DNA of 64,000 nt from Lachnospiraceae bacterium (lineage in GTDB: Bacteria > Bacillota > Clostridia > Lachnospirales > Lachnospiraceae). The notes under the pieces are model-generated. The model worked only from the letters and a program-made list of their open reading frames with translations, was not told the origin of the DNA and did not search any database. Position 1 is the first letter of the stretch, and every line of letters begins with the position of its first letter. The translations under genes were made by a program, and so were the position numbers. Location of the stretch: contig JAILRA010000018.1 of NCBI GenBank assembly GCA_024698715.1, positions 1 to 64,000 of the forward strand, read 5' to 3'. This document shows positions 25,146 through 34,491 of the stretch, one piece after another.

Positions 25146-27065
25146 ATGGCTCAAAAACAGGTTTATGATTCAAGTTCTATTATGGTCCTCGAAGGCCTTG
25201 AGCCTGTAAGGGAAAGACCGGGAATGTATATAGGTTCAACATCCACAAAGGGTTTGAATCATCTTGTGTACGAAATAATGGATAACTCGGTCGATGAACA
25301 TATGGCCGGATTTTGTGATACAATCAGCGTTTCTTTAAATGCTGACGGTTCCGCTACGATAAGTGATAACGGAAGAGGTATTCCCGTAGACAGACATGAA
25401 AAAGGAATTACTGCCGAAAGAATTGTTTTGACGACTCTTCATGCAGGAGGAAAATTCAGTAATGATGTGTATAAAAATGCAGGTGGTCTTCATGGTGTCG
25501 GAAGTTCTGTTGTAAATGCTTTATCAAAACGTTTTGACATTACTGTAAAACGTGACGGATTTGTTTACAAAGATGCATACGAATACGGAAAACCCGTAGT
25601 AGAACTAGAGGATGGTCTGCTTCCCGTATCCGGAAAGACAAGAGAAACCGGTACCAGCATTACATTTACTCCGGATGATACCATTTTCGAAAAGACTTAT
25701 TTCAGATCTGAAGATATTAAATCCAGAATCCATGAAACTGCTTATCTCAACCCGGGACTGACTATTATTTTCGAAGATAAAAGAGAAAACAAAGAAAAGA
25801 TCGTTTTCCATGAAGAAGAAGGAATCACAGGTTTTGTTAAAGATCTTAACAAAGGTAAGGAAGTGCTTCATGATGTAATCTGTCTTCACGGTCAGAGCGA
25901 ACATGTAATCGTTGACTGCGCTTTTCAGTATGTCGACGAATTTCATGAAAACGTACTCGGCTTTTGCAATAATATTTACAATGCCGAAGGCGGTACACAT
26001 ATAACCGGATTTAAAACCATGTTTACACAGGTGATCAACAATTACGCAAGATCGCTTGGTATATTAAAAGATAAAGACCCTAATTTTACCGGTGCTGAAG
26101 TGAGAAACGGCCTGGTTTGTGTTCTTTCGATCAAACATCCCGAACCCCGTTTCGAAGGTCAGACCAAAACCAAACTGGATAATCAGGATGCTTCAAAAGC
26201 CGTATCAAAAGTTATTAATGACGAATCACAGCTTTTCTTTGACAGAAATCTTGAGATTTTGAAAACGATCATCGGATGTGCAGAAAAGGCTGCAAAGATC
26301 AGAAAAGCCGAAGAAAAAGCCAAGACAAACATGCTCGGCAAACAGAAGTTTTCATTTGACTCGAACGGAAAACTTGCCAACTGTGAATCAAAAGATGCCG
26401 AAAAATGTGAGATATTCATTGTCGAAGGTGATTCCGCGGGCGGTTCCGCCAAAACCGCAAGGAACAGAAAATATCAGGCAATCCTTCCAATCAGAGGTAA
26501 GATCCTTAATGTCGAAAAAGCCAGCATAGACAAGATTCTCGCCAATGCGGAGATCAAAACCATGATCAATGCTTTCGGTTGCGGCTTTTCGGAAGGATAC
26601 GGCAACGATTTTGATATAAGCAAACTTCGTTATGACAAAATAATAATCATGGCGGATGCCGATGTCGACGGTGCTCATATCAGTACATTGCTTCTGACAT
26701 TGTTCTATCGTTTTATGCCGGAACTTATTTTTGAAGGCCATGTTTATATTGCAATGCCTCCTCTTTATAAAGCAATTCCGGCTCGTGGTGAAGAAGAATA
26801 TCTGTATGATGATGCGGCACTTAACGCGTACAGAAAGAAACATAAAGGACCATTTACACTTCAGAGATATAAAGGTCTCGGTGAAATGGATGCCGAACAG
26901 CTTTGGGAAACCACACTCGATCCGGAGAGAAGAAATCTAAAACAGATTCAGATAGAAGATGCTTCCATGGCTTCAAAGCTTACGGAACTTTTGATGGGTA
27001 ATGATGTTGCACCCAGAAAAGAATATATTTACAAACATGCCAATGAGGCTGAACTTGATATATAA
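25146..27065 (+). CDS. parE: DNA topoisomerase IV subunit B
   Basis: ATPase subunit of a type IIA topoisomerase. In 639 residues I see the GHKL ATP site (EIMDNSVDE 43-51, DNGRGIPV 74-81, GGLHGVGSSVVNALS), the TOPRIM motif EGDSAGGSA, PIRGKILNVEKA, MADADVDGAHI and the terminal QRYKGLGEMD. A frame-open ATG at 25074 would sit at the predicted transcription start, so I prefer the ATG at 25146. I call it topoisomerase IV rather than gyrase because its partner lacks the GyrA box and no dnaA/recF neighbours are present. Confidence 0.87.
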   Translation: MAQKQVYDSSSIMVLEGLEPVRERPGMYIGSTSTKGLNHLVYEIMDNSVDEHMAGFCDTISVSLNADGSATISDNGRGIPVDRHEKGITAERIVLTTLHAGGKFSNDVYKNAGGLHGVGSSVVNALSKRFDITVKRDGFVYKDAYEYGKPVVELEDGLLPVSGKTRETGTSITFTPDDTIFEKTYFRSEDIKSRIHETAYLNPGLTIIFEDKRENKEKIVFHEEEGITGFVKDLNKGKEVLHDVICLHGQSEHVIVDCAFQYVDEFHENVLGFCNNIYNAEGGTHITGFKTMFTQVINNYARSLGILKDKDPNFTGAEVRNGLVCVLSIKHPEPRFEGQTKTKLDNQDASKAVSKVINDESQLFFDRNLEILKTIIGCAEKAAKIRKAEEKAKTNMLGKQKFSFDSNGKLANCESKDAEKCEIFIVEGDSAGGSAKTARNRKYQAILPIRGKILNVEKASIDKILANAEIKTMINAFGCGFSEGYGNDFDISKLRYDKIIIMADADVDGAHISTLLLTLFYRFMPELIFEGHVYIAMPPLYKAIPARGEEEYLYDDAALNAYRKKHKGPFTLQRYKGLGEMDAEQLWETTLDPERRNLKQIQIEDASMASKLTELLMGNDVAPRKEYIYKHANEAELDI

Positions 27066-27095
27066 AAGATATTATCGTTTTAGGAGCTGTATATA

Positions 27096-29333
27096 ATGGC
27101 TGAAAAGATCATAAAAAGCGAATATTCCGAGGTGATGAGCAAATCGTTCGTGGATTATGCCATGAGCGTTATCATCGCACGTGCACTTCCGGATGTCAGG
27201 GACGGATTAAAACCCGTTCAAAGACGTGTGCTTTATGATATGCACGAACTCGGAATCAAACATGACAAACCTTACAGAAAATCCGCAAGGATCGTCGGTG
27301 ATACGATGGGTAAATATCATCCTCACGGTGATTCTTCAATATATGATTCACTGGTTGTCCTGACACAGGATTTCAAAAAAGGACTGGCTCTTGTTGACGG
27401 ACATGGTAACTTCGGTAATATTGAAGGCGACGCGGCCGCTGCAATGCGTTATACCGAAGCAAGACTTCAAAAGATTACCGAAGAAGCTTTTCTTGCCGAT
27501 CTGGATAAAGATGTTGTTGATTTTGTTCCGAATTTTGACGAAACCGAAAAAGAACCGAGCGTTCTTCCGGTTAAGATTCCTAATATCCTTGTTAACGGTT
27601 CGGAAGGAATCGCAGTAGGTATGGTAACAAGCATTCCTCCTCATAATCTCGGTGAAGTGATCGACGCAACTTTAATGTTTTTAAAAGATCCGGATATGAC
27701 AACCGCGGACCTTATGAAATACATCAAAGGACCGGATTTTCCTACCGGCGGTATAGTTATCAATGAAGATGAACTTCTTCAGATTTACGAAACAGGTGTC
27801 GGCAAGATCAAAGTCAGAGGAAAAGTGGAAGTGGAAAAAGGCAAGAACGGTAAAACCAATCTTGTGATCACTGAGATCCCTTATCCGATGATAGGTGCCA
27901 ATATTTCAAAGTTTCTTTCTGATATTGCCGCACTTTACGAATCCAAAAAAGCGCCTGATATTGTAGATATTTCCAATCAGTCTTCCAAGGAAGGCATCCG
28001 TATCGTTATCGAGCTCAAAAAAGATGCCGATGTAGAAAACTACAAGAACATGCTATATAAGAAGACCAGACTGGAAGATACATTCGGTGTAAACATGCTT
28101 GCCATTTCTCACGGCAAACCCGAAACATTGTCTCTTCGTGATATAATTGCCAATTGCGTTGAATTCTCATACGAGTTCAATCAGAGAAAATATACCAATC
28201 TTTTGGCCAAAGAAGAGGAAAAACGTGAGATCCAGGAAGGCCTTATCAAAGCCTGCAATGTTATCGACCTTATAATTGAGATCCTTCGAGGTTCAAAAGA
28301 CCGTGCGATGGCTAAAAAATGTCTCGTTGAAGGGATAACTGACGGTATACATTTTAAATCCAAAGAATCCAAGATCATGGCAATGCAGCTCATGTTCACC
28401 GAAAAACAGGCAAATGCCATTTTGGAAATGCGTCTCTATAAACTCATAGGACTTGAGATCGAAGCACTTATCAAAGAACATGACGAAACCATGTCCAATA
28501 TTTTCAAATATGAGGATATTCTTGAAAGAAAAAGTTCGATGACTCAGGTCATTTCGGAAGAATTAAAGGCTATCAAAAAACAATATGCCAGAGAAAGACG
28601 TACTGTTATTTCCAATCAGAGTGAAGCTGTCTATGAAGAGAAGAAGATGGAAGAGATGGATGTGTACGTTCTTATGGACAGATTCGGTTATGTAAAGGCA
28701 GTCGATCTGGCTACATATGACAGAAACCTCGAATCCATCAAAGAAGAATGCAAATTTGCCGTTCTTTGCAAAAACACCGGAAAAGTCTGTCTGTTTGACG
28801 ACAACGGAATGTTATATACAGCCAAAGTGGCCGATATTCCTCTCGGAAAGATCAGGGATAAAGGTATACCCATTGACAATATTACGGCATATACTTCAAA
28901 CGATTCTTCGATCATGCTTTTATGCTCGCAGTCGGATCTGAATCTTTACAGAATGATATTCATATCCAAGATGAGTTTCATGAAAGTTGTGGACGGCGGA
29001 GAATTCGACGTAACGAGAAAGACCATTCAGGCAACCAAACTTACCGACAAGGACAGACTTGCGTGCGTTTGCATACTCAATGAACAAAAGAATGTAGTTC
29101 TTGTATCCGATGACGGTTATTTCTTAAGATTCCCGATCGAACAGATACCGGAAAAGAAGAAGGGTGCTGTCGGAGTAAGGGGTATGAAACTGAGTAACGG
29201 AGCGCTTATAGACAAAGTGTTCTTTACCGGTAATGCTACGGATAATGTTATCATATATAATGATACCGAAATTCCTTCCTCTAAGATAAAACTTTCCAAC
29301 AGGGACGGAAAAGGAACTAAACTGAGATTGTAA
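27096..29333 (+). CDS. parC: DNA topoisomerase IV subunit A
   Basis: DNA-breaking subunit, 745 residues. The catalytic tyrosine is Y119 ([11 protein letters not shown]); the quinolone-determining stretch [12 protein letters not shown] (75-86) keeps the sensitive-type Ser80/Ser81 and Asp84. The C-terminal beta-pinwheel has degenerate repeats and no QRRGGKG box, and the protein is shorter than a typical GyrA (about 820 or more), which favours ParC. It follows parE after 30 nt, with AGGAG before the ATG. Confidence 0.87.
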   Translation: MAEKIIKSEYSEVMSKSFVDYAMSVIIARALPDVRDGLKPVQRRVLYDMHELGIKHDKPYRKSARIVGDTMGKYHPHGDSSIYDSLVVLTQDFKKGLALVDGHGNFGNIEGDAAAAMRYTEARLQKITEEAFLADLDKDVVDFVPNFDETEKEPSVLPVKIPNILVNGSEGIAVGMVTSIPPHNLGEVIDATLMFLKDPDMTTADLMKYIKGPDFPTGGIVINEDELLQIYETGVGKIKVRGKVEVEKGKNGKTNLVITEIPYPMIGANISKFLSDIAALYESKKAPDIVDISNQSSKEGIRIVIELKKDADVENYKNMLYKKTRLEDTFGVNMLAISHGKPETLSLRDIIANCVEFSYEFNQRKYTNLLAKEEEKREIQEGLIKACNVIDLIIEILRGSKDRAMAKKCLVEGITDGIHFKSKESKIMAMQLMFTEKQANAILEMRLYKLIGLEIEALIKEHDETMSNIFKYEDILERKSSMTQVISEELKAIKKQYARERRTVISNQSEAVYEEKKMEEMDVYVLMDRFGYVKAVDLATYDRNLESIKEECKFAVLCKNTGKVCLFDDNGMLYTAKVADIPLGKIRDKGIPIDNITAYTSNDSSIMLLCSQSDLNLYRMIFISKMSFMKVVDGGEFDVTRKTIQATKLTDKDRLACVCILNEQKNVVLVSDDGYFLRFPIEQIPEKKKGAVGVRGMKLSNGALIDKVFFTGNATDNVIIYNDTEIPSSKIKLSNRDGKGTKLRL

Positions 29334-29345
29334 AAGAGGTGCCTT

Positions 29346-29900
29346 TTGAGAGTAATCGCAGGAACTGCAAGAAGCATCAATTTAATAACGCCGAGGGGAC
29401 TTGATACACGTCCTACAACGGATAAATACAAAGAAACACTTTTTAACTGTCTTCAGTCATACGTTGGCGGATGTGTTTTCGTTGATCTGTTTTCGGGCTC
29501 CGGCGCAATAGGTATTGAGGCTTTGAGCAGAGGTGCAGCCAGGGCGTATTTCGTAGATAATTCACGCGAAGCATATGACTGCATCAAAGCTAACTTAAAT
29601 AAAACAAAGCTGATCGATAAAGCAAGCATATTCAAAGAAGATGTTTCGTTTTTTATAAGAAGCCATCTTAAGGAAATTCCGGATATTGTATTCATAGACC
29701 CTCCGTTTGCAAAGCATTTGGAAAAAGAAGTTATTCCCATGCTTGACGAAAATCATCTTATAGGCGATGATACAATTATCGTTGTAGAATGTGACTGTGA
29801 AGCTGATTTCGGATTTCTGGCAGATCATGGTCTTGAAATATTCAAAACCAAAGAATATAAGAACAATAAACATGTTTTCATATCGAAAATAACCGATTGA
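29346..29900 (+). CDS. rsmD: 16S rRNA (guanine(966)-N(2))-methyltransferase RsmD
   Basis: 184-residue SAM methyltransferase of the RsmD family: MRVIAGTARSINLITPRG..TRPTTDKYKETLFN at the start, SAM site VDLFSGSGAIGIEALSRGA, and the base-binding motif DPPFAKHLEK. It starts at TTG, with AGAGGTG just upstream. coaD follows after 21 nt, the usual Firmicutes rsmD-coaD pair. Confidence 0.93.
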   Translation: MRVIAGTARSINLITPRGLDTRPTTDKYKETLFNCLQSYVGGCVFVDLFSGSGAIGIEALSRGAARAYFVDNSREAYDCIKANLNKTKLIDKASIFKEDVSFFIRSHLKEIPDIVFIDPPFAKHLEKEVIPMLDENHLIGDDTIIVVECDCEADFGFLADHGLEIFKTKEYKNNKHVFISKITD

Positions 29901-29921
29901 TCATTTGAAAGGAAGTATCCC

Positions 29922-30407
29922 ATGGGCAGTGCCATTATTTATCCTGGAAGTTTCGATCCCGTTACCTACGGCCATATCGATATTATTAGAAGGGCATCTA
30001 AAAACTATGATACAGTGTATGTTTCGGTTTTGGACAATAATAAAAAAAGTCCCTTGTTTACAGTTGAAGAACGTGTTAAAATGTTAAATGATGTGACTAA
30101 AGATTTTGACAATGTAATTGTTGAAACTTTCAGGGGACTTCTTATTGATTATGCTAAGGAAAAAGATGTTCGCATGGTACTTAGAGGCTTGAGAGCATTG
30201 ACGGATTTTGAGTATGAGCTTCATATGGCTCAGACCAATTATCTCATATCCGGCGGAACGCTTGAGACCGTTTTCCTACCTACCGATTTGGAATATTCAT
30301 ATCTTTCTTCCACTACAGTCAGAGAGATTGCAAGTTTTCACGGTGATGTTACCAAATTTGTTCCTGAAAGCATTGCCGAAAGTTTGTATAAAAAATTCGG
30401 ATATTAG
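29922..30407 (+). CDS. coaD: phosphopantetheine adenylyltransferase
   Basis: CoaD makes dephospho-CoA from 4'-phosphopantetheine and ATP. The 161-residue protein has the nucleotidyl-transferase motif GSFDPVTYGHIDIIRRA at the start, LRGLRALTDFEYELHMAQTN in the middle and the YLSSTTVREIASF motif near residue 130. Length is normal. AAAGGAAG lies 6 nt before the ATG. Confidence 0.95.
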   Translation: MGSAIIYPGSFDPVTYGHIDIIRRASKNYDTVYVSVLDNNKKSPLFTVEERVKMLNDVTKDFDNVIVETFRGLLIDYAKEKDVRMVLRGLRALTDFEYELHMAQTNYLISGGTLETVFLPTDLEYSYLSSTTVREIASFHGDVTKFVPESIAESLYKKFGY

Positions 30408-30424
30408 ATTGGAGAAATAATTCA

Positions 30425-31156
30425 ATGGCAGCTGAAAAAGATAATGTTGATGTTCAGAAGTTAGAGCGTAAGATTTCGGAAATCGAAAAAATTCTTGATG
30501 AAAGCAAGCCTTCAAAACTCAAAAAGGGAATGATTCTTGTTGATTTGGAACTTATTTTGGAAAAGCTTGAAGAATTAAAATCAATGGTTCCCGAACAGAT
30601 AAAACTCGCAAACAATGTTCTTTCCAAGAGAGAGAAACTTTTAAAAAGTGCAGAAGCTCTTGCTCATGACAAGATTGATAAGGCGAATGCCAAAGCTTTT
30701 GAAATAGAAAAAGAAGCTATGGATAAAGCGGCTGAAACCGAAGAAATGCTTCAGAACAAATTATCAGAGAATGAGATCATGCTCGAAGCTCAGAAACAGG
30801 CAGATGCTCTTGTTGAAGAAGCGCAGATCCTTTCACAGAAAAGTGTCGATGAAGCTGAGGCTTACAAAGAAGATATAATTAAGAGCATGAACTTCTATAT
30901 GGACGATATTCTCGTTGATATGTTAAAAGCAGTTGAAGAAGTAATGCTTAAGAACAGCAAGACTTTCGAAGATGCTCAGGCAAGACTTGATACTCTTTAC
31001 AGCAAGATTGAAGACAACAGAGCTGAGATCGCTCCTATGCTTGAAGAAGATGAGCCTGCTGAACCTAAAGCAAAGGCAGAGCCCAAACAACAACAGTATA
31101 TCCCCGAAGAAGAGGATTATAATGACGGTTTATCCGAGGATGACGAAGATTTCTAA
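30425..31156 (+). CDS. coiled-coil protein of unknown function
   Basis: 243 residues, almost entirely helical and charged (about 5-200), with a stretch typical of membrane-ATPase stalk or DivIVA-like coils (EKEAMDKAAETEEMLQNKLSEN), and a disordered acidic, proline-containing tail (210-243, EEDEPAEPKAKAEPKQQQ). No domain is identifiable. Genes of this kind sit behind coaD in related clostridia, by my recollection. AGAAATAATTC precedes the ATG; a terminator follows. Confidence 0.7.
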   Translation: MAAEKDNVDVQKLERKISEIEKILDESKPSKLKKGMILVDLELILEKLEELKSMVPEQIKLANNVLSKREKLLKSAEALAHDKIDKANAKAFEIEKEAMDKAAETEEMLQNKLSENEIMLEAQKQADALVEEAQILSQKSVDEAEAYKEDIIKSMNFYMDDILVDMLKAVEEVMLKNSKTFEDAQARLDTLYSKIEDNRAEIAPMLEEDEPAEPKAKAEPKQQQYIPEEEDYNDGLSEDDEDF

Positions 31157-31163
31157 AATAAAG

Positions 31164-31191
31164 ATGACCTCTTGATGAGAGGTCATTTTTT
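31164..31191 (+). terminator. intrinsic terminator
   Basis: ATGACCTCT (31164-31172) pairs with AGAGGTCAT (31178-31186), loop TGATG, followed by TTTTT. Confidence 0.85.
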
Positions 31192-31214
31192 ACGTTTTGA
31201 TTAAGGTTAAATAT

Positions 31215-31790
31215 ATGTTTTCAAAATTTAAAGGACAATTCGGATATTTGAGAAAACAGCCGGTAAGAGTGGGTATTTTTACCGTCGTTCTTCTTTTTAT
31301 GTGCGCAGCTGTATTTCTGACGGGCTATATACTTAAAGGTGATGTTAAGAACATTTTTACCGTAGTGGCTGTTTTGGGCACCTTGCCCGCCGCTAAGATG
31401 ATAGTTTCATTCATCATGTATCTTAAAGCTGAAAAATTCACCTGTAAGAAAGATACTTATGAACGCGTGGAAAAAGTTTTGTCCGGTAAGGATGTCGAAT
31501 ACGGATATGATTTTTATCTTACCAGTTATAAGACCAATTTCGCCGTTTCTTCCTGCGCCGTTTTTGACGGTTCTATGATCCTATTATATCCGGACGGCAA
31601 AGAAAAAAACAAAGAATTACGTGAGCATGTCGAAAAATATCTTAATAATAATTCGATAACTCAGGTTAATGTTTATGTGCTTGAAAGTGAAGATAAATAT
31701 ATCGAAAGACTTAAAAGCGCAGATTCATCATATCACAAAACCGAAACCGACACTGCAGCGATAACTCTGATCAAGAACCTTTCTCTTTAG
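31215..31790 (+). CDS. membrane protein of unknown function
   Basis: 191 residues with two N-terminal membrane helices (about 20-41 and 47-70) and a soluble C-terminal domain of mixed strands and helices (70-191). I do not recognise the family. I take the ATG at 31215, which has AAGG 8 nt upstream; a TTG at 31197 lies too close to the preceding terminator. Confidence 0.65.
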   Translation: MFSKFKGQFGYLRKQPVRVGIFTVVLLFMCAAVFLTGYILKGDVKNIFTVVAVLGTLPAAKMIVSFIMYLKAEKFTCKKDTYERVEKVLSGKDVEYGYDFYLTSYKTNFAVSSCAVFDGSMILLYPDGKEKNKELREHVEKYLNNNSITQVNVYVLESEDKYIERLKSADSSYHKTETDTAAITLIKNLSL

Positions 31791-31807
31791 TTTTTCTTAT
31801 TTATCTT

Positions 31808-32764
31808 ATGAAAGAATTCATAATAAACAAAACCAACGAAAATCAAAGACTGGATAAATATCTCAAAAGGATCATGCCTTCGGCTTCGAATGCATTTATA
31901 TATAAAATGCTTCGTAAAAAGAATATCGAACTGAATTCCAAAAGAGCCAAAGGAGATGAAATACTTAAATCCAACGATTCCGTTAAGCTTTTCTTTTCGG
32001 ACGAGACTTTTGAGAAGATGACAGGTTCTTACAAAAATGTCGAAATTGTCGAGTTTGAGGAAGCTTTTAAAAGTATCAAAGGTGTTTCGGTTGTTTTTGA
32101 ACATGAAGATTTCATGATCCTCTATAAGCCTGAAAATGTTTTAACACAAAAAGAAAACAATGATACTTTATCCCTGAATGAATGGGGTATAGGATATCTT
32201 TTATCAACCGGAGTTACGGATACCGAATCGCTCAGAGAATTTAAACCTTCCGTATTGAACAGGCTTGACAGAAACACCAAAGGTCTGGTCATCTTCGGTA
32301 AAACTTTAAAAGGCAGTCAGCGTCTGAGTGAAATGATCAAAAAAAGGCAGATGAAAAAATATTATTTCGCCAAAACGGAACCCGGCTGTGATCTTAACGG
32401 AATTTATAAAGCATATCTGTCGAAGAATAACAAAACCAATAAGGTTTCAATATATACTAATATTGATGATATACCTGAAGGCGTGAAATATTCACCGATC
32501 ATCACAGGTATAAAAGTGTTGAGATCGGATACCGAATGTTCGTTGCTCGAAATTGATCTGATAACCGGGAAATCACATCAGATAAGATCTCATTTATCGA
32601 GCCTTGGATTCCCTTTACTCGGTGATGCAAAATATAACGGAAGAACTGACAAAACCAATAAATACCAGTCTTTATGTGCATACAAGATAGTATTTCCCAA
32701 GATAACGGATGAAGACTGGAAATCGTTAAGCGATAAAACAATTCAGATTAATGTTGACAAATGA
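31808..32764 (+). CDS. RluA-family pseudouridine synthase (RluC-like)
   Basis: 318 residues. The N-terminus is an S4-like RNA-binding domain (NENQRLDKYLKRIMPSASNAFIYKMLRKKNI), and the catalytic domain has NRLDRNTKGLVIFGK, which carries the invariant aspartate of the RluA family, plus TGKSHQIRSHLSSLGFPLLGDAKY near the end. The target uridine (23S rRNA or tRNA) cannot be decided. A second family member, RluD-like, is encoded at 55967. Confidence 0.87.
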   Translation: MKEFIINKTNENQRLDKYLKRIMPSASNAFIYKMLRKKNIELNSKRAKGDEILKSNDSVKLFFSDETFEKMTGSYKNVEIVEFEEAFKSIKGVSVVFEHEDFMILYKPENVLTQKENNDTLSLNEWGIGYLLSTGVTDTESLREFKPSVLNRLDRNTKGLVIFGKTLKGSQRLSEMIKKRQMKKYYFAKTEPGCDLNGIYKAYLSKNNKTNKVSIYTNIDDIPEGVKYSPIITGIKVLRSDTECSLLEIDLITGKSHQIRSHLSSLGFPLLGDAKYNGRTDKTNKYQSLCAYKIVFPKITDEDWKSLSDKTIQINVDK

Positions 32765-32782
32765 TCTGATTAAAGATATACT

Positions 32783-32821
32783 TTGATACAATAATTTGAT
32801 AATTTGCTAATTAGTTATCAA
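32783..32821 (+). promoter_or_regulatory. his promoter with overlapping palindrome
   Basis: TTGATA (32783-32788) and GCTAAT (32806-32811) are 17 nt apart. An interrupted inverted repeat, TTGATAA (32796-32802) and TTATCAA (32815-32821), flanks the -10 region and contains CTAATTAG in its centre. Inference: an operator for hisZGD. Confidence 0.5.
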
Positions 32822-32854
32822 TTTAAAGCGCTAAAGTAAACTTGAGAGGTTAAT

Positions 32855-33820
32855 ATGAATTTATCTTTACTTCATACTCCCGACGGTGTAAGAGATTTTT
32901 ACGGGATTGAACTTGATTATAAGAATTATATTATGAACAGATTCGAAGAGAACATTAAGCTTTACGGTTATGATGAGATTCAGACTCCGACGCTTGAATT
33001 TCTTAATGTTTTTCTTGAAGAAACCAATTATTCTTATGAATCAAAAACTTTCAGATTTATCGACAGGGACGGTGAAACACTTGTTTTAAGACCGGATTAT
33101 ACACCTTCGGTCGCAAGATGTGCCGTAAAATATTTTTCGGACGAGAATTATCCTTTAAGATTCTTTTATAAAGGCAATGCTTTTTCAAACAAAGGTCTTT
33201 ACGAAGGAAAGGCTATCGAAGTGACACAGATGGGCATTGAACTTTTAAAAGACGATACTTATCTGGCAGATGCGGAAGTATTGACGATCGTTATCAAGAA
33301 TCTTATCGCGATCGGCCTTGAGGATTTTAAGATCTGCGTTAATACCAAGGAAGAGGATACTTCCAGACTGAATAAAGTCATTTCTCTTTTGAATGATTAC
33401 GGATATTCAAAATATATTACTTACGATCCCGATATTGATTCCAATTTCATGTATTATACAGGAATGGTATTTAAGGTATATACATACGGTGTCGGAGATT
33501 CCATATGCAAGGGCGGAAGATATAATTCGCTTCTTGAAAAGTACGGTGAAGGTGTTCCGGCAGTCGGATGTGTGTTCATGATCGATAATATCCTTCAGAG
33601 CCTTAAAAAACAGAAGATAGAAATGAAAAAAGCATGTCATTCCAAGATTTATCTTATTTATGACGATGAGAATGAAAATGATGCAATAAAAAAAGCGGAA
33701 GAATACAGAAAACAGGATCGGATATGTGTATTGGTTAAAAATACCGATTATGATGATACATTCAAAGATTTTTGTGCTTCCAACGACTATAAGGTTGAAA
33801 TATTTAAGGAGAATTCGTAA
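32855..33820 (+). CDS. hisZ: ATP phosphoribosyltransferase regulatory subunit HisZ
   Basis: HisRS-like paralogue (321 residues) that activates short-form HisG. Class II synthetase features are visible: TPDGVRDFYG at the start, the motif-2-like FRFIDRDGETLVLRPDYTPSVAR region, and a C-terminal remnant. The length and the neighbouring 213-residue HisG rule out a true histidyl-tRNA synthetase. AGAGG precedes the ATG; hisG starts on its stop codon. Confidence 0.93.
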   Translation: MNLSLLHTPDGVRDFYGIELDYKNYIMNRFEENIKLYGYDEIQTPTLEFLNVFLEETNYSYESKTFRFIDRDGETLVLRPDYTPSVARCAVKYFSDENYPLRFFYKGNAFSNKGLYEGKAIEVTQMGIELLKDDTYLADAEVLTIVIKNLIAIGLEDFKICVNTKEEDTSRLNKVISLLNDYGYSKYITYDPDIDSNFMYYTGMVFKVYTYGVGDSICKGGRYNSLLEKYGEGVPAVGCVFMIDNILQSLKKQKIEMKKACHSKIYLIYDDENENDAIKKAEEYRKQDRICVLVKNTDYDDTFKDFCASNDYKVEIFKENS

Positions 33821-34461
33821 TGGATGACAGATATTTGGCGATTGCATTATGCAAAGGCAGAGTTGCCAACCAGACAATGGACCTGCTCGAAAGCCTCGGT
33901 ATTAAATGCGATGAAATCAAAGATAAAAACACAAGAAAACTGATATTCACCAACGAAGAGTACAAACTCAAATTCTTTCTTGCCAAAGGACCCGATATCC
34001 CCACTTATGTTGAATACGGTGCAGCGGATCTCGGAGTTGTCGGAAGTGATATAATCGATGAAGAGCAAAGGAGAGTAATAGAGCTTTTGGATCTCGGCTT
34101 CGGAAAATGCAGAATGTGCGTTTGCGGACCAAAAGATGCCAAAGAGCTCCTTTTACACCGCGAACAGATAAGAGTTGCGACCAAGTACCCTGTGATTGCC
34201 AAGGATTATTTTCATAACAAAAAATATCAGACTGTTGATATAATCAAACTTAACGGTTCGGTGGAACTCGGACCCATCGTGGAACTTTCGGATGTTATCG
34301 TCGATATAGTCGAAACAGGTTCAACATTAAGAGAAAACGGTCTTGAAGTTCTTGAGGAAATATGTCCGATCTCGTCGAGACTTATAGCTAACAGGGTCAG
34401 TCTTAAGATGCAAAAAGAAAGAATAGAAAAACTTACCGAAGAGATCAAAAAGCATCTTTAA
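33820..34461 (+). CDS. hisG: ATP phosphoribosyltransferase, short form
   Basis: First committed enzyme of histidine synthesis, 213 residues, lacking the C-terminal regulatory domain and so needing HisZ. Visible: LAIALCKGRVANQTMDLLESLGI, DIPTYVEYGAADLGVVGSDII, and the PRPP site DVIVDIVETGSTLRENGL. The start ATG shares its first base with the hisZ stop codon, and GGAG lies 8 nt upstream. Confidence 0.95.
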   Translation: MDDRYLAIALCKGRVANQTMDLLESLGIKCDEIKDKNTRKLIFTNEEYKLKFFLAKGPDIPTYVEYGAADLGVVGSDIIDEEQRRVIELLDLGFGKCRMCVCGPKDAKELLLHREQIRVATKYPVIAKDYFHNKKYQTVDIIKLNGSVELGPIVELSDVIVDIVETGSTLRENGLEVLEEICPISSRLIANRVSLKMQKERIEKLTEEIKKHL

Positions 34462-34491
34462 ACGTTTATCAGTCTGTTAAGGAGAAAGCAA

